Positions 25,022 through 31,785 of a stretch of 34,917 bases of DNA are shown piece by piece. How positions within the stretch are numbered: the stretch's first letter is position 1; each line of letters opens with the position of its first letter. Where the stretch lies: NCBI GenBank assembly GCA_016235675.1, contig JACRJN010000017.1, positions 1 through 34,917 on the forward strand, written 5' to 3'. Source of the DNA: Candidatus Schekmanbacteria bacterium. Its GTDB lineage: Bacteria > SZUA-182. The notes below the pieces were generated by a model that did not search any database, was not told the origin of the DNA, and saw only the letters and a program-made list of their open reading frames with translations. The position numbers and the translations under genes are program-made.

Positions 25022-25151
25022 CGTTCTCAACAGGAGACCCGAACCGTCATTGCGAGGCAGCCTTATCGCCGAAGCAATCTCAGACTCACGCATGGAGATT
25101 GCTTCGCTCCGCTCGCAATGACGCTTCGGGTCTCTGTGTTCCTACGCCACC
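25017..25151. repeat. Long inverted-repeat element, GGTAGCG family, copy 8 (mosaic)
   Basis: A 135-bp element. The left arm is the 'TTCTCAACAGGAGACCC' type, while the right arm is the 'TAGGAACACAGAGACCC' type, so it combines the two arm versions seen elsewhere. It lies between two convergent genes and provides the stop codon of both. Confidence 0.92.
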
Positions 25152-25291
25152 AAACTTTTAGCAGTTTTCGATTTACAATCGCCGTGATCGCAACCGGGGC
25201 AATAGCCCTTCTTTTTGAACAGGGATCGATAGAGTAAAAACAGCGCTCCGGCGATGATGATAATTGACAGGATAATATCTGTGATTTTCAT
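25142..25291 (-). CDS. FeoB-associated Cys-rich membrane protein
   Basis: A 49-aa protein, too short for most gene callers. MKITDIILSIIIIAGALFLL is a single membrane helix, followed by a basic YRSLFKKKGY and CPGCDHGDC, the CxGCx4C motif of small proteins encoded beside feoB. They are thought to assist Fe2+ uptake, perhaps in the manner of FeoC, but this is not proven. GGGAG lies upstream of ATG 25291. It is the last gene of the feo operon, 70 bp after feoB. The final residues (SLVA) and stop fall in the repeat at 25017-25151. Confidence 0.82.
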   Translation of the reverse strand: MKITDIILSIIIIAGALFLLYRSLFKKKGYCPGCDHGDCKSKTAKSLVA

Positions 25292-25316
25292 GGATTAATC
25301 TCCCAAGAAATTAGAA

Positions 25317-25354
25317 CTGGATTCCCGATAAAACCATTCGGGAATGACAACCAG
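25317..25354. repeat. Short ATTCCCGA hairpin of the ATTCCCG family
   Basis: ATTCCCGATAAAACCATTCGGGAAT forms an 8-bp stem. The flank CAACCAGAAAATTATTAA matches one outer arm of the element at 12660-12786. It begins right after the feoB stop codon and might act as a 3' hairpin between feoB and the small Cys-rich gene. Confidence 0.75.
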
Positions 25355-25361
25355 AAAATTA

Positions 25362-27548
25362 TTAACCTCCCAAGCCCAGAAAACCGCCGCCCTGGTAGAT
25401 GATAAACGCTACCGTCCAGGCCAGGATCAGCCCATAAGCCGATGCGACGCCCCACCATTTCCAGGTGCCGAATTCATGTTTCATGGCGACTGCAACCACC
25501 ATACAAGGCATATAAATCAGGACAAACGCCATAAAGGCATAAGCGCTAAGCGGAGTAAAAGCCTTTTGCACCACATCCCGCAGACTGACCTGTTCTTCAC
25601 CCTCCTCTGCCGAGATACTGGCGATACCGAAGGTGGAGAAAACATTAGTTGCGGCATTTTGGCAGGCAGAGCCGAAAGAAACGATAATTTCCCGTAAATC
25701 TTCTTTTAAAGCGGGGATTTTTCCGGCTTCCTCTTTAATTTTAACGGCATAGATTTCCCCCATGGTGCCGACAATAATCTCTTTGGCGATGACTCCGGTA
25801 ATCAGCGCTGAAGCCGCCTCCCAGGTGCCGAAACCGAGCGGAGCCAAAACCGGGGCTATTACCTGACCAGCCTGGCCTAAAAAAGAGTCCCGTTTGTTTT
25901 TCACTCCCCAGGGCAGATTAAGCAAAAACCAGACCAGCACGGATACCGCCAGGATATAAGTTCCGGCTTTGACCAGGAAATGCTTGCCCTTTTCCCAGGT
26001 GTGAATCACCAGATTCTTCAGGGAGGGCATCCGATAAGGCGGCAACTCCATGATAAACATCGGGGCCTCACCTTTAAATAGTGTATGTTTAAAGATTATG
26101 CCCATCAGTACCGCTAACACAATACCCAAGACATATAATGACCAAAGCACGCTGCCTGATTGCCCAGGGAAAAAAGCGCCTACAAACAATACATAAACCG
26201 GTAACCTTGCCCCGCAGGACATGAGCGGAATCAGCAGGGCGGTAAGCGTTTTGTCCCGCTCGTTTTCCAGGGTTCTGGTGGCGTAAATGGCCGGGACGTT
26301 GCAGCCGAAGCCCAACAACAGCGGGATGAAGGATTTACCGTGCAGCCCCATGCTGTGCATCGCCCGATCCATGACAAAGGCCGCTCTGGCCATATAGCCG
26401 CTACCCTCCAGGAAGGTGATGAAGAAAAGCATGGCGAAGATCACCGGGACGAAGACCAGCACAAACCCCACTCCGGCGATAATTCCGTTGCAAACCAGCG
26501 AAACCATCCAATCGGAGGCGCCGATATAATTCAAACCGGCCTGTGCCCAGTGATTGAACGGCCCGGCGGTCATGGCGTCCACCCAATCGACAAAGGGGGT
26601 GGAAATATCGAAGGTCAGTTTGAATACCAGCCACATGGCGGCCAGGAAAATCGGGATACCCATAAACCGGTTAAGCATAATCCGATCTATTTTTTCGGTA
26701 AGCTCCGTTTTTTTGATATGCGGTCTTTTCAAGACTTCCTGAGTCAAACCCGCCGCCTGAGCATATCTGGCATCGGCCATTACCGATTCTATGTCATCTC
26801 CGTGCGCTTTTCTCAAATGGCGAACCTGCGTTTCTTGCAGGATTTCGCTGTTATCCAGATTGACCTCAGTCAAGACCTCGCTGTCGCTCTCCAGGATTTT
26901 GAAGGCCAGCCAGCGTTGGGGATATTTTTCCAGCAGTGCCGGATGATGCTTCTCCACCTGCTTTTCGATACAGGTTATGGCGTCCTCAATATCTTCATCA
27001 TATATCAAGGATTTGGGATGATGCTGTGCGGCTTTATCCACCGCTTCAATCGCCGCCTCAAGCAATTTATCCAGGCCGATCTTCTTGGTGGCGACGGTAG
27101 GGATAATGGTAATCCCGGACATGTCCGCCATGGCATGGACCTCGATTTTATAGCCCTTTTGCTCCATCTCGTCATAGATATTCAGGGCCAGCACCATCGG
27201 AAGATTCAACTCCATCAATTGCACGGTCAGGTATAAATTCCTTTCCAGGTTGGTGGAATCCACAACGTTTATAATTACATCCGGTCGCTCATGCACCAGA
27301 AAATCACGGGCGATGATTTCCTCCTGCGTATAGGGACTCAGGCTATAGGTGCCGGGCAGATCGACGAACTTGATTAAACGTCCGCGGTACTCGAAATCGG
27401 CCTCTTTTTTCTCCACGGTCACCCCCGGCCAATTTCCCACATGAAGCCTGGTGCCGGCGATGGCGTTGATTAAGGTGGATTTTCCGGCGTTGGGATTACC
27501 GGCCACCGCGATTATTATTTGTTTATTGGCTGTTTCCGGCCCGCTCAC
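25362..27548 (-). CDS. feoB: Ferrous iron transport protein B
   Basis: Main Fe2+ uptake permease with an N-terminal GTPase. The 728-aa product has G1 GNPNAGKST at 17-25, G3 DLPGTYSL at 63-70 and G4 NIYD at 123-126, then a linker and membrane gate domains with GFGCNVPAI, SCGARLPVY and SACQNAATNVF. Start is GTG 27548 with GGAGGAAG 6 nt upstream; it overlaps the feoA stop (GTGA). Full length. It should be repressed by iron through the DtxR-type regulator encoded divergently. Confidence 0.97.
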   Translation of the reverse strand: MSGPETANKQIIIAVAGNPNAGKSTLINAIAGTRLHVGNWPGVTVEKKEADFEYRGRLIKFVDLPGTYSLSPYTQEEIIARDFLVHERPDVIINVVDSTNLERNLYLTVQLMELNLPMVLALNIYDEMEQKGYKIEVHAMADMSGITIIPTVATKKIGLDKLLEAAIEAVDKAAQHHPKSLIYDEDIEDAITCIEKQVEKHHPALLEKYPQRWLAFKILESDSEVLTEVNLDNSEILQETQVRHLRKAHGDDIESVMADARYAQAAGLTQEVLKRPHIKKTELTEKIDRIMLNRFMGIPIFLAAMWLVFKLTFDISTPFVDWVDAMTAGPFNHWAQAGLNYIGASDWMVSLVCNGIIAGVGFVLVFVPVIFAMLFFITFLEGSGYMARAAFVMDRAMHSMGLHGKSFIPLLLGFGCNVPAIYATRTLENERDKTLTALLIPLMSCGARLPVYVLFVGAFFPGQSGSVLWSLYVLGIVLAVLMGIIFKHTLFKGEAPMFIMELPPYRMPSLKNLVIHTWEKGKHFLVKAGTYILAVSVLVWFLLNLPWGVKNKRDSFLGQAGQVIAPVLAPLGFGTWEAASALITGVIAKEIIVGTMGEIYAVKIKEEAGKIPALKEDLREIIVSFGSACQNAATNVFSTFGIASISAEEGEEQVSLRDVVQKAFTPLSAYAFMAFVLIYMPCMVVAVAMKHEFGTWKWWGVASAYGLILAWTVAFIIYQGGGFLGLGG

Positions 27549-27772
27549 TTAACTTCCTCCACCATAATTCCCTCCGCCTCTTTCTTGCGAAAAGAGAGGT
27601 TGTAATTCTTAATGACAATTTCAATCGGATCTCCCAAAGGGGCGATCTTCACTACCTTGATTTCTTCCCCCACCAGCACGCCCATATCCATTAATCTTCT
27701 TTTCAAAGGGCCAATCGCCCCGATTTGGGTTATCCTGCCCTTTTGTCCCGGTTTTAACGATGAAAGATTCAT
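27545..27772 (-). CDS. feoA: Ferrous iron transport protein A (second FeoA)
   Basis: A 75-aa SH3-like protein: LSSLKPGQKGRITQIGAIGPLKRRLMDMGVLVG is the standard FeoA opening. FeoA is a cytoplasmic partner of FeoB. SD AAGGAG is 5 nt upstream. It overlaps both the preceding FeoA-like gene and feoB by 4 nt. Confidence 0.93.
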   Translation of the reverse strand: MNLSSLKPGQKGRITQIGAIGPLKRRLMDMGVLVGEEIKVVKIAPLGDPIEIVIKNYNLSFRKKEAEGIMVEEVK

Positions 27773-28029
27773 ATGTGCTCCTTTTTAACCAAAATTTTCA
27801 TAGCCAGACTTCTGGCAACCGCGATTCTGGTATTATCCACTTTGACCAATAGCGGCCCTTGCCCTTGATTACTCAACATCTCCACAATTTTCCCAATCCG
27901 CAACCCCATATTTTCTATCCGGGAGCAAAGCTCATCTTTGACATTGAGACATTGATTTATGACCCCTTTTTGCTGAATCCCGATTACTTCTCCCTTTTCA
28001 CCGATACTTAATAACCCAAGAGATAACAT
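27769..28029 (-). CDS. FeoA-domain protein (first of two)
   Basis: An 86-aa FeoA/SH3-like protein: LLSIGEKGEVIGIQQKG, then SRIENMGLRIGKIVEMLSNQGQGPLLVKVDNTRIAVARSLAMKILV. It differs from the second FeoA by an insertion with a lone Cys pair (QCLNVKDELC). GGAGG lies 7 nt before ATG 28029. As first gene of the feo operon it lies directly behind the metal-regulated promoter. Confidence 0.9.
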   Translation of the reverse strand: MLSLGLLSIGEKGEVIGIQQKGVINQCLNVKDELCSRIENMGLRIGKIVEMLSNQGQGPLLVKVDNTRIAVARSLAMKILVKKEHI

Positions 28030-28094
28030 TTTTATACCTCCATAAAAGTGTTTATTAATCTTTTTATGTTTAGACTTCGAAAAACCGTCGTAGT

Positions 28095-28148
28095 CGTAGT
28101 CCCAGCCCTTTAGGGCTGAATCTCCGGGGCTAAAGCCCCGGCACTACG
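28095..28148. repeat. CGTAGTCCC/GGGGCTAAAGCCCCG palindrome, second copy
   Basis: CGTAGTCCCAGCCCTTTAGG ... GGGGCTAAAGCCCCGGCACTACG; a close copy of 1994-2050. It lies in the 5' leader of the feo operon, between promoter and first FeoA gene. Confidence 0.85.
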
Positions 28149-28177
28149 GCTATGTTTAGACTGCGCAAGATTATTAA

Positions 28178-28191
28178 TTAGTATATACTAA
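28178..28191. promoter_or_regulatory. Putative metal-regulator operator 1
   Basis: TTAGTATATACTAA, a perfect 14-bp palindrome, located just downstream of the feo -10 box over the likely start of transcription. Size and symmetry suit a DtxR/MntR dimer. A second similar site lies 22 bp away, two turns of the helix. Confidence 0.6.
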
Positions 28192-28192
28192 T

Positions 28193-28221
28193 ATCATACA
28201 TAGTCTTTACTAATATGTCAA
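28193..28221 (-). promoter_or_regulatory. feo operon promoter
   Basis: On the minus strand, TTGACA (28216-28221), 17-bp spacer, TATGAT (28193-28198). Near-perfect consensus. Transcription would begin around 28186, within operator 1, with operator 2 in the spacer: repressor binding would block RNA polymerase directly. Confidence 0.8.
28200..28213. promoter_or_regulatory. Putative metal-regulator operator 2
   Basis: ATAGTCTTTACTAA matches operator 1 at 11 of 14 positions and keeps the outer TAG/ACTAA symmetry. It lies between the -35 and -10 boxes of the feo promoter. Confidence 0.5.
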
Positions 28222-28252
28222 GAAAAAAATTTATGTGCAAAATATTGAGGTC

Positions 28253-28281
28253 TTGACCCTGCAAGCAAACCCTGTTAGACT
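28253..28281 (+). promoter_or_regulatory. Promoter of the DtxR-type regulator gene
   Basis: TTGACC (28253-28258), 17-bp spacer, TAGACT (28276-28281). Transcription would start near 28288, which leaves too little leader for the upstream GTG at 28291 and supports ATG 28330 as the start. The operators are about 40 bp upstream. Confidence 0.55.
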
Positions 28282-28329
28282 AAGTTCGGGGTGTTGGCTG
28301 ACATCAATATTTTATTGGAAATTAAGACC

Positions 28330-28992
28330 ATGGAAAAGACCGTTGAAATCGGGATAACCTCGCAAGGGGAAGAATATTTGGAAGCCGTATGCCGAATTCG
28401 GGAGCGGGGTATACAGGTGACCGCAACGGAATTGGCACAATCCCTTAATCTGGCGCCGCCCTCTGTTTTGGGTATGCTCAAAAGGTTGGAAGAGCAGGGC
28501 ATGTTGTCTTATTCCCGGCAAAAAGGGGTGCTTTTGACGGAAAAGGGGGAACTACATGCCCATAACCTGCGCCGCCGTCATCGTCTGGCGGAGCGACTTT
28601 TGACCGATCTTCTGGGAATGCCCTGGGAGCGCGCCCACGAAGTGGCTTGCCGTTTTGAGCATATTATCGATGACGAGGTGGAAAAATACCTGTTAGAAGC
28701 GTTGCATTATCCGCACACCTGCCCTCACGGTAACCCCATCGATACCCAAGATCAGGAAATTTACCAGCCGCTGACCACTTTATCTGTAGGCCAAACCGGT
28801 TATTTGAGAAGAATCCTGGATGAATCCTCTGAAACCCTGAATTATCTGCATGGCATGAGTTTGATTCCGGGCGCCGAAGTTACCGTCTATGCCGTTGCCC
28901 CCTCTGACGGCCCGCTTACTGTTGATGTGGCGGGCAACCGCTTTGCCATCTCCAGGGTGATGGCGGGGCAGTTATTGGTGGAACGCAAATAG
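28330..28992 (+). CDS. DtxR/MntR-family metal-dependent transcriptional regulator
   Basis: A 220-aa regulator. The N-terminal winged helix starts at ITSQGEEYLEAVCRI, with recognition region TELAQSLNLAPPSVLGMLKRLEEQGML. The dimerisation and metal-binding domain has HRLAERLLTDLLGM and HEVACRFEHIID (H, C/E and H ligands typical of the family) and CPHGNP. A C-terminal FeoA/SH3-like domain runs from about 145 to the end. It should bind Fe2+ or Mn2+ and repress feo. In-frame GTG 28291 is an alternative start. Its stop codon directly abuts a GGCTTGAGG repeat. Confidence 0.92.
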   Translation: MEKTVEIGITSQGEEYLEAVCRIRERGIQVTATELAQSLNLAPPSVLGMLKRLEEQGMLSYSRQKGVLLTEKGELHAHNLRRRHRLAERLLTDLLGMPWERAHEVACRFEHIIDDEVEKYLLEALHYPHTCPHGNPIDTQDQEIYQPLTTLSVGQTGYLRRILDESSETLNYLHGMSLIPGAEVTVYAVAPSDGPLTVDVAGNRFAISRVMAGQLLVERK

Positions 28993-29082
28993 GCTTGAGG
29001 CTTGAGACCTGAGGTTTGAGGGATGAGGGAAAGCAAAAAGATGCAATCTTCGACGCAAGCCTCAAGTCTCAAGCCTCAAGCC
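28992..29082. repeat. GGCTTGAGG inverted repeat spanning the start of the radical SAM gene
   Basis: GGCTTGAGGCTTGAGACCTG at 28992 and the complementary CAAGTCTCAAGCCTCAAGCC ending at 29082 enclose a 40-bp middle. The likely start codon and first 20 codons of the downstream gene lie inside it. Confidence 0.8.
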
Positions 29083-30006
29083 AATTATGTTCCTCCCCTG
29101 CCCTACAACGACTTCAACACCCATCTGCGCCGGATGTTCAACTGCCGGGTGCAGAAAATCCCCTTATCCGCCGGATTTACCTGCCCCAACCGGGACGGGC
29201 GCATAAACGAGCAACCTTGCATCTATTGCGATGAGCACGGCTCCGCCGCCTGGCCGAACCGGATTATCCCGCCGATAAGACAGCAAATGACAGACGGTAT
29301 CCGGCGGGTGGAAAAGAAATACCCGCAAGCCAAATTCATGGCTTATTTCCAAGCCTTTTCCAATACCTATGCCCCGGTGGAAACCCTTCATAAGCTTTAT
29401 ACCGAGGCGTTGGAGACAGACCGGCGGGTGATCGGTTTGGCGGTCGGCACCCGGCCTGATTGTCTTTCCGATCAGATTTGGGAGTTATTAACCGATCTTT
29501 CCCGGCGCTATTACTTCTGGCTGGAATTGGGGCTGCAATCGGCTTACAACAAAACCCTGCAAGCCATCTGCCGCGGCCATAACCGCAAGCAATTTACCGA
29601 TGCGGTGCAAAAGGCGCACAGTTTGGGTATCCGGGTTTGCGCGCATGTGATTTTGGGTCTGCCGGGTGAATCGAAACGCCACATGATGAGAACAGCTAAC
29701 TATCTGAATGCTTTGGGGATTGAAGGGATCAAGCTGCACAATCTTTATATCCTGCAAAACACCAAATTGGCCGAACTTTATACCGCAGGTCTTTATCGGC
29801 CATTGGAATTAAATGAATATGCCGGATTGACCGCCGAATTTCTGGCTCGCTTATCTCCGAATGTCATTATCCAGCGCCTGGTATCGGATCCGCCGGTCGA
29901 TAGATTGATTGCCCCGCTTTGGGCGGCAAATAAGGGGGAGATTCTCAACGCCGTAAGAGATAAGATGTGGGAAGATGATTTGCGGCAGGGGATACTTTTG
30001 ATTTAG
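29023..30006 (+). CDS. TIGR01212-family radical SAM protein (YhcC-like)
   Basis: A 327-aa radical SAM enzyme of unknown reaction. The [4Fe-4S] cluster cysteines are C54, C66 and C69 (CPNRDGRINEQPCIYC), the spacing of the YhcC/TIGR01212 family. Other blocks are FMAYFQAFSNTYAP, GTRPDCLSD, YYFWLELGLQS and HVILGLPGES. Residues 7-20 (MQSSTQASSLKPQA) are encoded by an inverted repeat and look unlike the family, so the true start may be ATG 29041 or the N-terminus may have been acquired. It follows the metal regulator after 30 bp. Confidence 0.88.
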   Translation: MRESKKMQSSTQASSLKPQANYVPPLPYNDFNTHLRRMFNCRVQKIPLSAGFTCPNRDGRINEQPCIYCDEHGSAAWPNRIIPPIRQQMTDGIRRVEKKYPQAKFMAYFQAFSNTYAPVETLHKLYTEALETDRRVIGLAVGTRPDCLSDQIWELLTDLSRRYYFWLELGLQSAYNKTLQAICRGHNRKQFTDAVQKAHSLGIRVCAHVILGLPGESKRHMMRTANYLNALGIEGIKLHNLYILQNTKLAELYTAGLYRPLELNEYAGLTAEFLARLSPNVIIQRLVSDPPVDRLIAPLWAANKGEILNAVRDKMWEDDLRQGILLI

Positions 30007-30072
30007 TGTCAGAAATGTTTTGCAATTTAATTTGATGATATGGTATAAATGATGACAAAGTGATTTGTATAA

Positions 30073-30147
30073 GTAGGGGCGGGGTTTCCCCGCCCTTTGG
30101 TAATGTTTCCACCGATTGTACCAAGGGCGAGGAGACCTCGCCCCTAC
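30073..30147. repeat. GTAGGGGCGGGG...CGCCCCTAC palindrome
   Basis: A 75-bp inverted repeat with inner hairpins GGCGGGGTTTCCCCGCC and GGCGAGGAGACCTCGCC and paired CCCTTTGG/CCAAGGG. It lies immediately upstream of the YifB-like gene. Confidence 0.85.
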
Positions 30148-30170
30148 AATCGGGTGTTCCGGGAGTTCCT

Positions 30171-31700
30171 ATGCTGGCCAAAGCCCTGAGCAGCTCTCCG
30201 TTAGGCGTCGAAGCTTATCTGGTGGATGTCGAGGTGGATATTGCCCCCGGCCTGCCTTATTTTGCCACGGTCGGCCTGCCGGATCAATCGGTTAAGGAAA
30301 GCCGGGATCGGGTCAAGGCGGCCATCAGCAACAGCGGCTTCGATTTCCCGGCCAAAAAGATCACTATCAATCTGGCTCCGGCGGACACCAAAAAAGAGGG
30401 CACCAATTTCGACCTGCCGATCGCCCTGGGGCTGCTGGCCGCCATGGGGCTTTTAGATAAAGAACATCTGTTAAATTACATCATTCTGGGGGAATTATCG
30501 CTGGATGGAACGATTAAACCGATCCGCGGCGCCCTTTCGGTAGCCATCGCAGCCCGCAACAGTAATTGCGCCGGATTGCTTCTGCCCGCCGAGAATGTCC
30601 GCGAGGCCGCCGTAGTACAGGGCCTTCCCATTTTTCCCGTCAAGACCCTGGAACAAGCCGCCCAATTCATCAATAAGCAGATTAATCTGGCTCCGGCGGA
30701 CATCGATCTGACCGCCGAATTCGATCAGCAAAACGAATATGCAATAGACTTCAATGAGGTCAAAGGGCAAAGTTACGCCAAGCGTGCCCTGGAAGTGGCC
30801 GCCTCCGGAGGGCATAATCTGATTATGATCGGCCCGCCCGGTTCGGGCAAGACCATGCTGGCCAAACGTCTGCCGACCATTCTGCCCGACATGAGTCTGG
30901 AGGAAGCCATCGAAACCACACGGGTGCACAGTGTGGCCGGAGAATTGGGCACCGGCAAAGCGCTGGTATCGATTCGCCCCTTTCGCTCCCCCCATCATAC
31001 CATATCCTATGCCGGACTAATCGGCGGGGGGAAGTTTCCCAAACCGGGGGAGGTAAGTTTAGCGCATAACGGGGTGCTGTTCTTAGACGAGATTCCCGAA
31101 TTTCAGCGCAACGTCCTGGAGGTGATGCGCCAGCCTTTGGAGGACGGGGTAGTGCACATCGCCCGCGCCAGCACATCTTTGAGCTTTCCGGCCCGCTTTA
31201 CTTTTGCCGCCGCCATGAATCCCTGCCCCTGCGGATTTTATACCGACCCCAAGCGGGAATGCACCTGCACTCCCGTTCAGATTCATAACTATCTGCGCCG
31301 CATCTCCGGCCCCTTGTGGGATCGGATCGACCTGCACATTCAGGTACCGGCGCTGGATTACCAAGAACTGATGCAAACTCAGTCTATCGAAAATTCCGGT
31401 GATATTCGTCAGCGAGTGAATAACGCCCGCAAAATTCAGCAGGGACGCTTTCAAAAGGAAAAATTCCACTCCAACGCCTTCATGCCCACCAGGGCGATCA
31501 AAAAATACTGCCAGCTATCCCCCGAATCACAGAATTTATTGCAAACCGCCCTCACCCGCATGAACCTGAGCGCCCGCGCCTATCACCGCATTCTTAAAGT
31601 CGCCCGCACCATCGCCGATTTGGCCGGGATGGAGAATATCAACTCCGCTCACCTGGCTGAGGCGATTCAGTATCGAAACTTGGATCGGTTTAATTTGTAG
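30171..31700 (+). CDS. yifB: YifB/ComM-family Mg chelatase-like AAA+ ATPase
   Basis: A 509-aa protein with an N-terminal Lon-like domain (LAKALSSSPLGVEAYLVDVEVDI), Walker A GPPGSGKT at 221-228, Walker B FLDE at 304-307, a Cys cluster CPCGFYTDPKRECTC and the C-terminal Mg-chelatase domain. ComM homologues are hexameric helicases that aid branch migration in natural transformation. ATG 30171 has GGGAG 6 nt upstream and begins the conserved sequence; the frame is open to 30060 only because it reads through the palindrome. Confidence 0.95.
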   Translation: MLAKALSSSPLGVEAYLVDVEVDIAPGLPYFATVGLPDQSVKESRDRVKAAISNSGFDFPAKKITINLAPADTKKEGTNFDLPIALGLLAAMGLLDKEHLLNYIILGELSLDGTIKPIRGALSVAIAARNSNCAGLLLPAENVREAAVVQGLPIFPVKTLEQAAQFINKQINLAPADIDLTAEFDQQNEYAIDFNEVKGQSYAKRALEVAASGGHNLIMIGPPGSGKTMLAKRLPTILPDMSLEEAIETTRVHSVAGELGTGKALVSIRPFRSPHHTISYAGLIGGGKFPKPGEVSLAHNGVLFLDEIPEFQRNVLEVMRQPLEDGVVHIARASTSLSFPARFTFAAAMNPCPCGFYTDPKRECTCTPVQIHNYLRRISGPLWDRIDLHIQVPALDYQELMQTQSIENSGDIRQRVNNARKIQQGRFQKEKFHSNAFMPTRAIKKYCQLSPESQNLLQTALTRMNLSARAYHRILKVARTIADLAGMENINSAHLAEAIQYRNLDRFNL

Positions 31701-31710
31701 GGGGGATGAC

Positions 31711-31785
31711 ATGTTGAGAGCGGACAGCCGATTTTACCTGATTGAACGCAACTTGGTATGGAAAGAGGGAACGCCTGAAAAATGA
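31711..31785 (+). CDS. Possible 24-aa leader peptide upstream of the Cys-rich protein
   Basis: ATG 31711 has GGGG 6 nt upstream and encodes MLRADSRFYLIERNLVWKEG TPEK, ending in TGA that overlaps the ATG of the next gene (ATGA). It begins 10 bp after the YifB stop. It may be a small leader peptide for translational coupling. No homology is known to me, and it may be chance. Confidence 0.3.
   Translation: MLRADSRFYLIERNLVWKEGTPEK

Noticed and set aside
26340-27236. 298-codon open frame on the + strand
   Set aside because: It is antisense to feoB, whose GTPase and membrane motifs are intact; the translation is rich in H, Q and G and has no recognisable domain.
30060-30170. Longer start for the YifB-like protein
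   Set aside because: The extra 37 residues come from the GTAGGGGCGGGG palindrome; GGGAG and the conserved N-terminus support ATG 30171.
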